NCBI GenBank assembly: GCA_945888475.1
Contig: CAMDAB010000001.1
Location: 1 to 64,000, forward strand
DNA: 64,000 bases
Source of the DNA: Saprospira grandis DSM 2844
Lineage (GTDB): Bacteria; Bacteroidota; Bacteroidia; Chitinophagales; Saprospiraceae
Direction of reading: 5' to 3'
Notes under the pieces: model-generated
Told to the model about the DNA's origin: nothing
What the model saw: the letters and a program-made list of their open reading frames with translations, nothing else
Databases searched by the model: none
Made by a program: the position numbers and the translations under genes
Part shown: positions 39,909 to 49,073 of the stretch, in pieces
Layout: the number at the start of each line of letters is the position of its first letter
Position numbering within the stretch: position 1 is the first letter of the stretch

Positions 39909-40321
39909 TATTTATCGACATTGGTAGCCAAAATCATTTTAGCTCCATATTCATTGATGACATCTACTACCGATACCAGCGTTTGGGCATCTACTTCCTT
40001 GTCTACATCCATAATGACAGTGATTTTATCGGCGGGTCTTCCATCCCTTTTTACAGCCTGACCGAGCAGCCCTCTTAATGAAGGAATATCTACAATCAAA
40101 TCATTCAATTTGATTACCTTTTTTTTGTCAATTTTTACTGTAATGGGTTTTGCTGTTGAAACCGCCTTGGTCTTACTCGAATTGGGCAGCATGAGGTTAA
40201 TAGCATTAGGATTCACTACGCTTGAGGTAAGCATAAAGAATATCAGCAGCAGAAAAACTATGTCAGTCAAAGAAGACATGTTAAATTCTGCGATGGCCTT
40301 ATTAGATTTTTTCAGTCCCAT
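39908..40321 (-). CDS. Biopolymer transporter ExbD
   Basis: The 137-residue protein has the ExbD layout: a cytoplasmic N-terminus, a membrane helix with the conserved Asp (M-S-S-L-T-D-I-V-F-L-L-L-I-F-F), and a periplasmic domain (about 50-137). It forms the stator-like proton channel with ExbB that powers TonB. It is 8 bp downstream of the first exbD. Confidence 0.93.
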   Translation of the reverse strand: MGLKKSNKAIAEFNMSSLTDIVFLLLIFFMLTSSVVNPNAINLMLPNSSKTKAVSTAKPITVKIDKKKVIKLNDLIVDIPSLRGLLGQAVKRDGRPADKITVIMDVDKEVDAQTLVSVVDVINEYGAKMILATNVDK

Positions 40322-40329
40322 ACAATCAG

Positions 40330-40755
40330 TTATTTAGGCGTATCTGTTGCCAATATTAAACGGGCTTTATGTTTATTGCTCAAAGACATAATCTTCACAA
40401 TGGTCCCTGTTTTTTCTTCGGCGGCCACATTCAAAACAATGGTTACCTCGTCTTTAATTCCTTTTTTGCTGTTTTCTCCCCGCTCCTGCTCTATTCGAGT
40501 TTTCAACTTAGCATCGAGATCTTCGAAACTAAGTTTTTCCGCCTCGAGAAAATATTCACCTTCAGCTGTAACCGATAGCGCAATGTTTTGAGGCGAGGGA
40601 GTTTTGCTGTTCGACACAGGCCTTTTCAAATTTTTGACATTTGGGCTTGCTAAGCTTGATGTCAACATGAAAAATATAAGCAATAAAAATACAATATCTG
40701 TCAGTGATGACAGATTAAATTCGGCCGAAACTTTATTTCTTTTCTTTAAACCCAT
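40330..40755 (-). CDS. Biopolymer transporter ExbD
   Basis: The 141-residue protein is a paralogue of the next gene: the helix L-S-S-L-T-D-I-V-F-L-L-L-I-F-F with its Asp is nearly identical, while the periplasmic domain differs. It follows exbB after 25 bp. Two adjacent ExbD genes are common in Bacteroidota. Confidence 0.93.
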   Translation of the reverse strand: MGLKKRNKVSAEFNLSSLTDIVFLLLIFFMLTSSLASPNVKNLKRPVSNSKTPSPQNIALSVTAEGEYFLEAEKLSFEDLDAKLKTRIEQERGENSKKGIKDEVTIVLNVAAEEKTGTIVKIMSLSNKHKARLILATDTPK

Positions 40756-40780
40756 TGAAATTAAATTTAATCAATAAACA

Positions 40781-41467
40781 CTAAGCCGGTTCCTGTAAAA
40801 GATCCATAAATTCCATGGTGGCTGCCTCCATTTTAAACACTACTCTGTCCAAACTGGCAATCAAAGAATTGTAGCCGATATATGCAACGATACCCACGAC
40901 CAATCCAAAAGCAGTTGTGATAAGTGCCTGATAAATTCCACCCGCCAGCGCTGCAGTACTTACATCGCCACCTGCCATAGTCATAAATGACAAAATCATT
41001 CCGGTAACGGTTCCAAGAAACCCAGTCATTGGCGCAGCACCCGAAATTGTAGCTAAAAGAGAAAGTCTTTTCTCTAGTTTATAAATTTCGAGATTGCCAA
41101 CATTTTGAACTGCCGAATGAATATCTTCCAAAGGCTTTCCTATACGCTGAAGCCCCTTGGCAACCAAACGCGCTACAGGTGTATCCGTATTTCTGCAAAG
41201 ATTCAAAGCACTTTCAATGTCGCCGCTTTGTACAAAGGCACGTATCCTTTCCATAAAACTTTCGTCTACCTTACCGGCTCTTTGTATGGTTAGATACCTT
41301 TCAATAAGGATATAAATGGCAAAAATACCCATTATCACCATAATCAGCGTAAGAATGATACCAATGGTGCCGCTGCTGACAATCACATCGTAAAGTGAGA
41401 AACTGACTTGTTTAGGTGCGGTCGAAGTACTGTCTTGTGCCGGCTGAAACAAAAACAAAGGAAACAT
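40781..41467 (-). CDS. MotA/TolQ/ExbB proton channel family protein
   Basis: The 228-residue protein has three membrane helices (about 30-52, 135-160, 175-200) and the family signature G-L-L/M-G-T-V-T-G-M region (here F-L-G-T-V-T-G-M-I). It is the ExbB-type partner of the downstream ExbD proteins and drives TonB. It is first in the operon. The 306-bp divergent spacer before the next plus-strand gene is AT-rich and should hold both promoters, but I see no clean consensus. Confidence 0.93.
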   Translation of the reverse strand: MFPLFLFQPAQDSTSTAPKQVSFSLYDVIVSSGTIGIILTLIMVIMGIFAIYILIERYLTIQRAGKVDESFMERIRAFVQSGDIESALNLCRNTDTPVARLVAKGLQRIGKPLEDIHSAVQNVGNLEIYKLEKRLSLLATISGAAPMTGFLGTVTGMILSFMTMAGGDVSTAALAGGIYQALITTAFGLVVGIVAYIGYNSLIASLDRVVFKMEAATMEFMDLLQEPA

Positions 41468-41773
41468 AAGCAGTTTATTTAATTGATATAGAATGTAATA
41501 AATTATTTTTCAAAATTATATTGTCATTAACAAGGCGAATATATGACTTTTTAAAGGTTTTTCGACATTTTAAAAACTAATTTATAATCATATAAATTCA
41601 AAACGAGATAATATTATTTTTATTTCAAAAAACGGAGCTAAAATCCGAAATTCAATTCAGTAAAATAAAAATAATAAATACTTAGTATAAAAAATATATA
41701 AAATGCTAATTATTTTTAAAATCATTATTGAATCAAAATAATCTTACTTTTATCCAAACAAAACGAAATAAAA

Positions 41774-42643
41774 ATGCTTGCAACAGTACTACTTCCGATC
41801 GCACTCGGCATCATCATGCTTGGACTTGGGTTAAGCCTTAAAGTAGAGGATTTTACCCGCGTATTAAAATTTCCCAAAGCAGTTTTAGTAGGGCTTATTT
41901 GTCAAATGCTGATACTGCCCTTTATTTGTTTTGGCATTGCAATAGGTTTTGGCCTGAAGGCTGAACTTGCCGTGGGGCTTATGTTGCTGGCCGCTTCCCC
42001 TGGTGGAGCAACAGCAAATTTATTCAGCCATTTATCTAATGGCAATGTTGCATTAAATATTACACTCACTGCTGTCAATTCTGTTTTGGCAATTTTTACT
42101 CTGCCGCTTATCGTAAATATTTCATTAGGTTATTTCATGGCAGATAATGACACTATTTTACCCATGCAGTTTAAAAAAATTATTGAGGTTTTTGCGATTG
42201 TACTGCTACCCGTAATCATTGGAATGCTTATCAATGCCAAGTTCCCCAATTTCTCTAAAAAATCAGAAAAGCCCTTCAAAATTGCCTCGGCTATTTTTCT
42301 AGTAGCCATCATAATACTTGCTGTGCTAAAAGACAGAGATAAAATACTTGAGTATTTCCAACAGGTTGGCCTAGCTGCATTGGTGTTCAATATGGCAAGT
42401 ATGTCTATAGGTTATTTTATACCTATTTTATTGCAAATTGGTAAAAAGGAAGCAATTGCAATTGGCATGGAGATTGGCATTCATAATGGCACACTTGCGA
42501 TTTTTATAGCCCTGAATGTATTAGACAATCCTGCTATGTCATTCCCTCCAGCGGTTTACAGCTTAATTATGTTTTTTACCGCCGCAGCATTCGGCTGGTG
42601 GGTTAGCAGAAAGAACAACCCTGAACACAATTCCAAAACATAA
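41774..42643 (+). CDS. Bile acid:sodium symporter family protein
   Basis: The 289-residue protein has about nine hydrophobic helices and the SBF-family patterns M-L-L-A-A-S-P-G-G-A-T-A-N-L-F and E-I-G-I-H-N-G-T-L-A. The family covers bile-acid symporters and related organic anion or pantoate transporters. The substrate here is not predictable. It is divergent from the exbB operon. Confidence 0.88.
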   Translation: MLATVLLPIALGIIMLGLGLSLKVEDFTRVLKFPKAVLVGLICQMLILPFICFGIAIGFGLKAELAVGLMLLAASPGGATANLFSHLSNGNVALNITLTAVNSVLAIFTLPLIVNISLGYFMADNDTILPMQFKKIIEVFAIVLLPVIIGMLINAKFPNFSKKSEKPFKIASAIFLVAIIILAVLKDRDKILEYFQQVGLAALVFNMASMSIGYFIPILLQIGKKEAIAIGMEIGIHNGTLAIFIALNVLDNPAMSFPPAVYSLIMFFTAAAFGWWVSRKNNPEHNSKT

Positions 42644-42690
42644 TTCTGATTTTAACATAAATAAATGCTATTTTAAAATTAAAATTAACT

Positions 42691-42698
42691 TATCTTTG
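42691..42698 (+). promoter_or_regulatory. -7 box for the cysteine synthase homologue
   Basis: TATCTTTG is an exact match to the Bacteroidota -7 consensus TAnnTTTG and lies 37 bp before the TTG start at 42736. The -33 region is AT-rich without a clear TTTG. Confidence 0.5.
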
Positions 42699-42735
42699 CA
42701 TTGACAAAATAAATTACGTTTAAAATAGTACCGCT

Positions 42736-43788
42736 TTGAAAAACAGGACTAAGGCGTTGGAAGCAATCTGTTCCTTGATTGGCAACACTCCATTGTTGGA
42801 AATTAATTTTTTGTACAAAAACAAAAAACGTCGGATCTTTGCAAAGGCTGAAAATTTCAATATGACCGGTAGCATCAAAGACCGAATGGCTTATCATATT
42901 TTGTCGAGCGCTATTGGAAACGGCTGTTTAGAGCCGGGTATGGAGATTTTTGAAGCTACAAGCGGGAACACTGGCATTTCATTTTCAGCCATTGGCACTG
43001 CATTGGGACACAAAGTTACTATTTATATGCCCGATTGGATGAGCGAAGAGCGCAAAAATCTGATTCGATCATTTGGTGCAAATATAAAACTTGTAAGCAA
43101 AGAAGAAGGCGGTTTTTTGGGCAGTATAAGCCTAGCCGACCAAGCTGCAGAGGCTTGTAAAGGTTTTCTTCCGCATCAGTTCAGCAATTGCCACAATCCG
43201 TATGCACATTACCTTAGTACAGGACCTGAAATTTTTGCTCAATTAACAAAAATCGGAATTGAAGCAGATGCCTTTGTTGCCGGCGTAGGTACAGGTGGTA
43301 CCGTGATGGGCACAGGTCGTTTTCTAAAAGAACAATATTCAACTATTAAAATACACCCGCTAGAACCGGCCAACTCCCCCACCCTCACAACAGGTTACAA
43401 AGTAGGCAAGCATCGCATTCAGGGCATTTCCGATGAGTTTATACCACAGGTCTGCGAACTGAATAAATTAGATGACATTATCTGTGTCGATGATGGGGAT
43501 GCAATTATAATGGCCCAAAAGCTTACAGCGGAACTTGGACTAGGTGTTGGTATTTCATCGGGGGCAAACTTTTTGGGGGCACTCATCGCCCAAGAAAAGC
43601 TGGGTTATGATGCAAATGTTGTTAGCATCTTTTGCGATTCGAATAAAAAATACCTTAGTACCGATTTACTCAAAAAAGAAACAATAAAGGAAGGTTTTTT
43701 TAGTTCAGAAATCAGCTTACTGGATTTCAGGGTTCACCAAAGAGCCTTCTCAGGAAATAGTTTTACGGAAGCGTCGATGTATATGTAG
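42736..43788 (+). CDS. Cysteine synthase / cystathionine beta-synthase family PLP enzyme
   Basis: The 350-residue enzyme begins with TTG at 42736. There is no in-frame ATG upstream before a stop, and the fold already starts at I-G-N-T-P-L-L-E-I, so the TTG is likely real. The PLP Lys is in N-M-T-G-S-I-K-D-R. Phosphate and substrate loops are E-A-T-S-G-N-T-G and G-V-G-T-G-G-T-V, and the C-terminal S-S-G-A-N loop is present. It catalyses beta-replacement, most likely O-acetylserine to cysteine. It ends 3 bp from the convergent helicase gene, without a visible terminator. Confidence 0.93.
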   Translation: MKNRTKALEAICSLIGNTPLLEINFLYKNKKRRIFAKAENFNMTGSIKDRMAYHILSSAIGNGCLEPGMEIFEATSGNTGISFSAIGTALGHKVTIYMPDWMSEERKNLIRSFGANIKLVSKEEGGFLGSISLADQAAEACKGFLPHQFSNCHNPYAHYLSTGPEIFAQLTKIGIEADAFVAGVGTGGTVMGTGRFLKEQYSTIKIHPLEPANSPTLTTGYKVGKHRIQGISDEFIPQVCELNKLDDIICVDDGDAIIMAQKLTAELGLGVGISSGANFLGALIAQEKLGYDANVVSIFCDSNKKYLSTDLLKKETIKEGFFSSEISLLDFRVHQRAFSGNSFTEASMYM

Positions 43789-43791
43789 CTT

Positions 43792-46068
43792 TTAGAGCAC
43801 CTGCAGTTTAGCAAATTTCAACATAATTCTTTTTTCTCCTATTTCGGGGCCAAAAAAGATGATGGCAATTTGGTTATCGGGCGCACCTTCTAGGCTGATT
43901 ACCTTTCCCTCTCCAAAACGCTCGTGTAGAACCTTTGCTCCGGCTACAATGAATTGAACCGGGCTGGCTTTTATCTGAATCGGACCTGTATTTCCTGTTT
44001 GTGTTTTCACAGGCACTCTCGTCAATGAAGCAGCAGGAAGTTTCATACCCCCAACTTTTGCAGTTTGATTCAATGTTTTCAATTCCATGCAATCGGAAGA
44101 GATTTCCTCGAGAAAACGACTTGAATTGTTGTACTGCATTTTTCCAAAACGGTATCGGCTCGATGCATAAGTCAGTATCAAATGCTGTTCTGCCCTGGTA
44201 ATTGCCACATAAAAGAGTCGACGTTCCTCGTCAATGGCTGCCTGCCCTTCCTTCGATTTTAACGCCATTTGAGAGGGGAACAAATTCTCTTCCATTCCTG
44301 TGATAAACACAGCCTTGAACTCTAAACCTTTGGCAGCATGTACCGACATGAGTTTTACCCTGTCGTTATCATCATCGTCTTTATCGGCATCGGTAACCAA
44401 TGCAATATTTTGCAGATAACTACTTAGTTTTTTGTCCTGAATATCGGATTGAAATTCACCAACAGTATCCTCTTCGACAAAGGATTTGATACCATCGAGC
44501 AATTCTTGTACATTTTCGATTCTTCCTTGGCCTTCGGGTGTTTTATCTTTGGCAAGATCATCGAGTAAGCCCGACATTTTTGCTGTTTTTCTGGCCATTT
44601 CATAGGCATCTTCGCTGTGCAGCCAACGCTGAAGTGTCTCAATGAGCATAACAAATTCCTGTATCGACTTAGCTGCCCTGGAAGAAATACTATTATCGAA
44701 ACTGACTGCCTTTTTTAAAACTTCCCAAAGTGGAATTGCATTGGTTTCGGCTACTAGCGAGAGTTTTGAAAGGCTGGCATCACCTATTCCCCTAGTTGGA
44801 TAATTGACAATGCGGCGGAGGGCTTCTTCATCTTTTGGATTGACAATAACCCGTAAATAGCCGATGAGGTCTTTTATTTCTTTTCGTTCGTAAAATGATA
44901 AACCACCGTAAATCCGGTAAGCAATCCTTTGCGATTTCATAGCCTCTTCGAAAACCCTCGATTGAGCATTGACCCTGTAAAGAATGGCAAATTCTTCATT
45001 TTTCATTCTGTGTCGTAGCTTCAACTCAGCAATCATGGAAGCAACCATACGCGCTTCTTCATTATCGGTAACTGCCCTGATAACTTTAATAGGCTCACCC
45101 TGCCCCTTATCTGTAAATATCTTTTTGCGAATCTGTTTCCTGTTGTGGGAAATTACATCATTGGCGGCCTGAACAATGTAACTGGTTGAACGGTAATTCT
45201 GCTCCAGTTTAAATACTTGCAGGCTAGGATAATCTTTTTCAAAATCGAGAATATTCTGAATGGTGGCACCTCTGAACGCATAAATACTTTGTGCATCATC
45301 ACCTACAACACATATATTTTGAGGGCTACCCGGATACTTAACGAGTAGCTGAATGATACCATATTGTAGTGAATTTGTATCCTGAAACTCATCCACCAGA
45401 AGGTACTTGAATTTTTTACGATATTTATCTACAACATTTTCTGGATTTTCTTTCAAAAGTCGGTACATCTGATACAACAAATCATCGAAATCCATCGCCC
45501 CTGAACGCTGTAACTTTTTCATATACAGATCATAAATCTTGTACACATAGGGCATATTTGCCTGTTTATCATCGAGCAGGCGTTCCGCATCAGCTGCATA
45601 ATCGAGCGGAGAAACAAGACCATTTTTTGCCTTTGATATCCGGTGATAGATGTCTGAGGCAGCATATACTTTTGTGTCAAAGCCTTGCCCTTTTACAATT
45701 TCTGTAATGCAACTTTTTACATCGGAGGGGTCATAAATTGAAAAATCAGAAGGATAGCCAATTTTTGTTGCTTCAGCTCTGAGTACTCTGGCAAAGACTG
45801 AGTGAAAAGTTCCTGCCCAGATCTGATTTGCTTTGTCTCCTGCAACCTTAGTTATACGCTCCTTCATTTCTTTGGCCGCCTTGTTTGTGAAGGTCAATGC
45901 CAAAATTTCCCATGGCGCAATGCCGGAATTGGCTAAATGTGCGATGCGGTATGTGAGCACCCTGGTTTTTCCGGAACCAGGTCCTGCAATAACAAGCACA
46001 GGACCGTTAATTTTTGTAACCGCATTATATTGAACGGGATTTAAACCCTTTAAATAATCATCATTCAT
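43792..46068 (-). CDS. UvrD/PcrA-type DNA helicase
   Basis: The 758-residue protein has all superfamily 1A motifs: Walker A G-P-G-S-G-K-T-R, motif II L-L-V-D-E-F-Q-D-T, motif III G-D-D-A-Q-S-I-Y-A-F-R-G, Q-N-Y-R-S, V-H-A-A-K-G-L-E-F, and V-A-I-T-R-A. The C-terminal ~60 residues (V-L-H-E-R-F-G-E-G-K-V) are the PcrA/UvrD C-terminal RNA polymerase-contacting fold. It unwinds DNA 3'-5' in repair and replication-transcription conflict. Numbering of Bacteroidota paralogues is uncertain, so I give no symbol. Confidence 0.95.
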   Translation of the reverse strand: MNDDYLKGLNPVQYNAVTKINGPVLVIAGPGSGKTRVLTYRIAHLANSGIAPWEILALTFTNKAAKEMKERITKVAGDKANQIWAGTFHSVFARVLRAEATKIGYPSDFSIYDPSDVKSCITEIVKGQGFDTKVYAASDIYHRISKAKNGLVSPLDYAADAERLLDDKQANMPYVYKIYDLYMKKLQRSGAMDFDDLLYQMYRLLKENPENVVDKYRKKFKYLLVDEFQDTNSLQYGIIQLLVKYPGSPQNICVVGDDAQSIYAFRGATIQNILDFEKDYPSLQVFKLEQNYRSTSYIVQAANDVISHNRKQIRKKIFTDKGQGEPIKVIRAVTDNEEARMVASMIAELKLRHRMKNEEFAILYRVNAQSRVFEEAMKSQRIAYRIYGGLSFYERKEIKDLIGYLRVIVNPKDEEALRRIVNYPTRGIGDASLSKLSLVAETNAIPLWEVLKKAVSFDNSISSRAAKSIQEFVMLIETLQRWLHSEDAYEMARKTAKMSGLLDDLAKDKTPEGQGRIENVQELLDGIKSFVEEDTVGEFQSDIQDKKLSSYLQNIALVTDADKDDDDNDRVKLMSVHAAKGLEFKAVFITGMEENLFPSQMALKSKEGQAAIDEERRLFYVAITRAEQHLILTYASSRYRFGKMQYNNSSRFLEEISSDCMELKTLNQTAKVGGMKLPAASLTRVPVKTQTGNTGPIQIKASPVQFIVAGAKVLHERFGEGKVISLEGAPDNQIAIIFFGPEIGEKRIMLKFAKLQVL

Positions 46069-46226
46069 ATTTATACAGATTTAGCAAAAACTATCTTGCC
46101 ATTACTTTGTTAATTTTCTAATTGTGATTCTGACGATGTAAATTTACAATCTATTCATTAGAATTGCCATTAAAAAGAAACATAGCGTTTAAAAAAATAC
46201 ACATTTTGAACAGTCACAGCCAAGCA

Positions 46227-46865
46227 ATGCCCTTTATGCGATTTTGGGAACATTTAAAAAATTTATTCACAAGCAAAAAGACCGAAAATTTTTCAAGCGG
46301 AGTTCAAAAGAATTCTGCTAATCGCCTACTTCGACATGAAGTTATCGAACGCAGCCCCTCAGAATTAAAATATTATGAAAACTGGTCGGCCTCCTTTGCA
46401 AAAACAGACAGTCTGGGTTGGCTTTACAGGGAGTATAGTGAATACAGACTCAGTGGATGCTGCGATCCCGCGCTTATTTTCCTAATGATTCCCTCTGTGA
46501 ATGGTTTCGCAATCAAATTTGACGAAACGAGATGGGAGAATCGTGAATTCAGTGCACTTTTCGATTATTTCAAAAACATTTTATCCAGCAACGAAAATTA
46601 CTGGATACAGGTATCTGATATCAAAACTATAGCTTCAGGAAAAATTACAGAAATAACTGAAAGACATTATCTTAAACCACCCCCACAATTCGATTTGAAC
46701 CACGGAGAAAAGAAAAACCAAAAATTTGGCAATCTAATGATCACGCTCAACACAATTAATGGTAAAGCTGATACGTTAAAATTGAGTGCTACCCACTACA
46801 ATGATCATCTTTTCGAAAAAGCCTATCATTTCGACCTTTTGATGGAGCTGATTTGCCAAAAATAA
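46227..46865 (+). CDS. Hypothetical protein
   Basis: From ATG 46227 the product has about 212 residues; the frame is open to an earlier TTG at 46164 and has another ATG at 46236. It has no signal peptide. Landmarks are an N-terminal W-E-H-L-K-N-L-F, a central W-L-Y-R-E-Y-S-E-Y-R and a P-P-P-Q-F-D segment. No family is recognised. It is followed 7 bp later by a small lipoprotein gene, so they may be co-expressed. Confidence 0.65.
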   Translation: MPFMRFWEHLKNLFTSKKTENFSSGVQKNSANRLLRHEVIERSPSELKYYENWSASFAKTDSLGWLYREYSEYRLSGCCDPALIFLMIPSVNGFAIKFDETRWENREFSALFDYFKNILSSNENYWIQVSDIKTIASGKITEITERHYLKPPPQFDLNHGEKKNQKFGNLMITLNTINGKADTLKLSATHYNDHLFEKAYHFDLLMELICQK

Positions 46866-46872
46866 TTATGTT

Positions 46873-47193
46873 ATGAAAAAAGTATTTCTGCTACTTACCG
46901 TAATCTTTTTTTCCGCTTGTAACAATTATAAAATCGAGGATTTGTACGGAACCTGGGTCTTCGACAATATAGAACTTACATTCAATAAAGACAAGACCAT
47001 GGAGCGTCGTATAGGCGCCGAGGAAATAAAAGGAAGATACAATACCTTTGGGAATTCTTTAGAACTTATTGGCCCCGACAATAAAGTAATTGGTTCGGTT
47101 GCCATCAAATCGCTCATAAACGATACCCTGATCCTCGACCTGATTCAATTTAAATCAACCCCGATCACCTTTACGAGAAAAAAGACTGAATAG
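46873..47193 (+). CDS. Small lipocalin-like lipoprotein
   Basis: The 106-residue protein has a lipoprotein signal ending in F-S-A-C-N. The mature part has the strand pattern of lipocalin-like Bacteroidota proteins (L-Y-G-T-W-V-F-D-N-I-E-L-T-F-N-K-D). Function is unknown. It ends 2 bp from the convergent DUF1569 gene, with no obvious terminator. Confidence 0.75.
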   Translation: MKKVFLLLTVIFFSACNNYKIEDLYGTWVFDNIELTFNKDKTMERRIGAEEIKGRYNTFGNSLELIGPDNKVIGSVAIKSLINDTLILDLIQFKSTPITFTRKKTE

Positions 47194-47195
47194 TT

Positions 47196-47672
47196 TTATG
47201 CGCTTGCACCACCCTCGAAAAGTCCAAACTGGTCGAGATGATATTGGGTGTGAATACCATGAAAATAAGTCCACTCCTCAAAATTCAGCAAGCCGAAAGC
47301 TGGGTGCATATGCTTAGCATCTGGATCCGCCACGAAATGGGCAAAGAAACTATCCAGGTTTTTTAAGAGTTTTTCCTTTGCTTCGTCGAGTGAGCCAAAA
47401 CGAAGCGGAAGTGGCTCCTCAGGCAGTATTGGCGCTTTGGTGTTGCGCTTCAGGCGGTTCTGCTCTTTAATGATGAAATTATAGTTTTTTGCAAGCTTTT
47501 CCTCTTCATACATTGCTGGTGCTTCAAATCTTCCATTTGAAATCATAATAACCCCGCTCAAATGCTCAACCATATGCTGAGCCGACATCCGTCCCCATTT
47601 GGGTTCAGCTGTTGCATGTAATCCTTCAAGTAATTGAGGAAGTTCTTTTTGGAGGAAGTTTGTATGATTCAT
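47196..47672 (-). CDS. DUF1569 / DinB-like protein
   Basis: The 158-residue protein has the DinB-like four-helix pattern with possible metal-binding His residues (W-G-R-M-S-A-Q-H-M-V-E-H-L near residue 30; H-P-A-F-G; F-H-G-I-H-T-Q-Y-H near the end). This is the DUF1569 subgroup. Members often bind metal and may be thiol S-transferases, but the role is unknown. It is separated from the injection-system genes by a terminator-like hairpin. Confidence 0.82.
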   Translation of the reverse strand: MNHTNFLQKELPQLLEGLHATAEPKWGRMSAQHMVEHLSGVIMISNGRFEAPAMYEEEKLAKNYNFIIKEQNRLKRNTKAPILPEEPLPLRFGSLDEAKEKLLKNLDSFFAHFVADPDAKHMHPAFGLLNFEEWTYFHGIHTQYHLDQFGLFEGGASA

Positions 47673-47737
47673 AATTCTATGCCTATTTGTAATTTTACGC
47701 TTGTTTCGATTTTTTTGCTGATATTTTTATTGGTTTC

Positions 47738-47761
47738 AAAAAAAATCGACCGCTTCGCGGC
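47738..47761 (-). terminator. Terminator closing the injection-system region
   Basis: On the minus strand CCGC-GAA-GCGG forms a small GC stem followed by TCGATTTTTTTT. It lies 28 bp after the DUF1566 gene stop and marks the 3' end of the minus-strand cluster. Confidence 0.65.
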
Positions 47762-47789
47762 AATTATAAATTGTTAAATAGCTAAATAG

Positions 47790-48113
47790 CTACAAAGCCC
47801 GAACCGCACGCACATAGAGTGCCCTGCTCTTATTGCTGGTGACGTTGGCAGACCCATCGTCGAAGCTGAAGAACCACGCGCTGTAGCCGCCGTACTCCGT
47901 ACTACTCCAATAGTGGGACTCTTTAAAGTTACCATTGCCTTTTTTATGTAAATCTTTATACATCAACTCAAGTTCAGACCTTGTAGGTAATCTCCATCCA
48001 TTGCCAAGCTCACCGCAAGCGCTTTTCGCCTGGAACCAGTCCAATATTTTTTCAAAATCATTTTCGGCAACCCGGAGTCGCTCACCGGTAATTGGGCTTG
48101 TAATCTCTAACAT
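47790..48113 (-). CDS. DUF1566 / Lcl C-terminal domain protein (FGE/C-type-lectin-like fold)
   Basis: The 107-residue protein has the DUF1566 pattern: A-C-G-E-L-G-N-G-W-R-L-P-T-R-S-E-L, then H-Y-W-S-S-T-E-Y-G-G, W-F-F-S-F-D-D-G and C-terminal V-R-A-V-R-A. This domain belongs to the FGE-sulfatase/C-type-lectin-like group that often binds ligands. It lacks a signal peptide. It lies 66 bp downstream of the fibre-like gene, the last gene of the injection cluster, so it may act as a tip or receptor-binding subunit; that is inference. Confidence 0.8.
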   Translation of the reverse strand: MLEITSPITGERLRVAENDFEKILDWFQAKSACGELGNGWRLPTRSELELMYKDLHKKGNGNFKESHYWSSTEYGGYSAWFFSFDDGSANVTSNKSRALYVRAVRAL

Positions 48114-48179
48114 TTTTATTATTTTAAAACAATAAAACGAAAATATTTTTATGAATTATTCATTCAATAAATTTAGTTA

Positions 48180-48971
48180 TTACTTCGGTTTATCCTCTTT
48201 TGGCACCACTACTGTAGTCATACCTTTAGGCAACATACTGGTATCATCCCAAAGTTTTGCAACCCAATATCTTAGTACAGCCTGACGTTTTTCTTCAGCA
48301 TCGAGAAAGCCATAGTTTCCTGCGGTTTTGGCTTCGAGTCGATAGTTCGACTCCGTTCCGGTCCAGCGGAAACTTATTTTTCTCCAAAAGAAGCCATAAC
48401 TGGCTTTCACATGGCGTATAGAACCTTTGCCATAGGTTGAAAGTGCAATAGCATGGCTCAAAGCATATTTTCCACGGCCGGTTCGTCCGCCCGCATGTGC
48501 CATGATTTCGAAAGCCTGCACACCATCAAGGTCTGTGATTATTGGATGCCAACGACCATCGGCAGGTATTTCGCCAACTGCAAAAGTACCCACACGGCCT
48601 GCCATACCAGCCATACCGTTTACCTCCAGTTTGAAGTTAGGCATAGTAGTACCAATACCAACATTTCCACCTTTTTTGAGAAAAAGCATGCTGTTATTTT
48701 CATCATCGTTGAAACTGAGGCCTTGACTATGCGGGCTAGGATTCATTGAGACGGAAAAGGCCGCTTTTGGATCGCGGATACTGTCGTAAAAACTCATAAG
48801 ACGGTTGTTAGGCCCTTGCGGAGCCAACATAAATCCATCGGTATTGCTTTGCGAAAATCCGTCATCCACTTTATTTACAGAGGAATCGATCAGATCGGCA
48901 AAGTTCACTTCTGAAGGGACCATACCTCTTTTGAAAAGGTTTTTGAGGGTAATGCGCGTCAGTAAAGCCAT
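48180..48971 (-). CDS. Tail-fibre-like protein of the injection system
   Basis: I choose ATG 48971, giving about 263 residues; the frame also opens from a TTG at 49007. The N-terminal ~90 residues are helical and charged. Residues about 95-120 carry the tail-fibre signature G-G-N-V-G-I-G-T-T-M-P. The C-terminal part (about 125-240) resembles a small globular head with many aromatic residues. It follows the baseplate J gene and could be the fibre (Afp13-like) or an adaptor. It is much shorter than typical eCIS fibres. Its leader sequence matches that of the 815-aa tube fusion gene. Confidence 0.7.
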   Translation of the reverse strand: MALLTRITLKNLFKRGMVPSEVNFADLIDSSVNKVDDGFSQSNTDGFMLAPQGPNNRLMSFYDSIRDPKAAFSVSMNPSPHSQGLSFNDDENNSMLFLKKGGNVGIGTTMPNFKLEVNGMAGMAGRVGTFAVGEIPADGRWHPIITDLDGVQAFEIMAHAGGRTGRGKYALSHAIALSTYGKGSIRHVKASYGFFWRKISFRWTGTESNYRLEAKTAGNYGFLDAEEKRQAVLRYWVAKLWDDTSMLPKGMTTVVVPKEDKPK

Positions 48972-49011
48972 ATTTTTGGGTAGGTTTTTAGCGTTGTTCA
49001 GTTTCAAAATT

Positions 49012-49054
49012 ACAAAAGCAATCGGAAATTTTACTAATTTCCGATTGCTTTTGT
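49012..49054 (-). terminator. Strong hairpin after the baseplate J gene
   Basis: A perfect 19-bp stem (49012-49030 with 49036-49054) encloses a 5-nt loop. The transcribed strand continues TTTTGTAATTTTG. It lies between the baseplate J stop and the fibre-like start, so it should end the main injection-system transcript. Its distal arm overlaps the fibre gene's putative promoter/leader region. Confidence 0.75.
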
Positions 49055-49073
49055 TTATGAATTTTTAAAATTT

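Noticed and set aside
47790-48113. Diversity-generating retroelement target (the DUF1566 domain is related to variable proteins)
   Set aside because: No reverse transcriptase, template repeat or adenine-biased repeat pair is visible nearby.
49012-49054. Riboswitch or attenuator for the fibre-like gene
   Set aside because: The perfect 19-bp stem with a T-rich 3' side directly after the baseplate J stop is explained by simple termination; no alternative pairing was seen.
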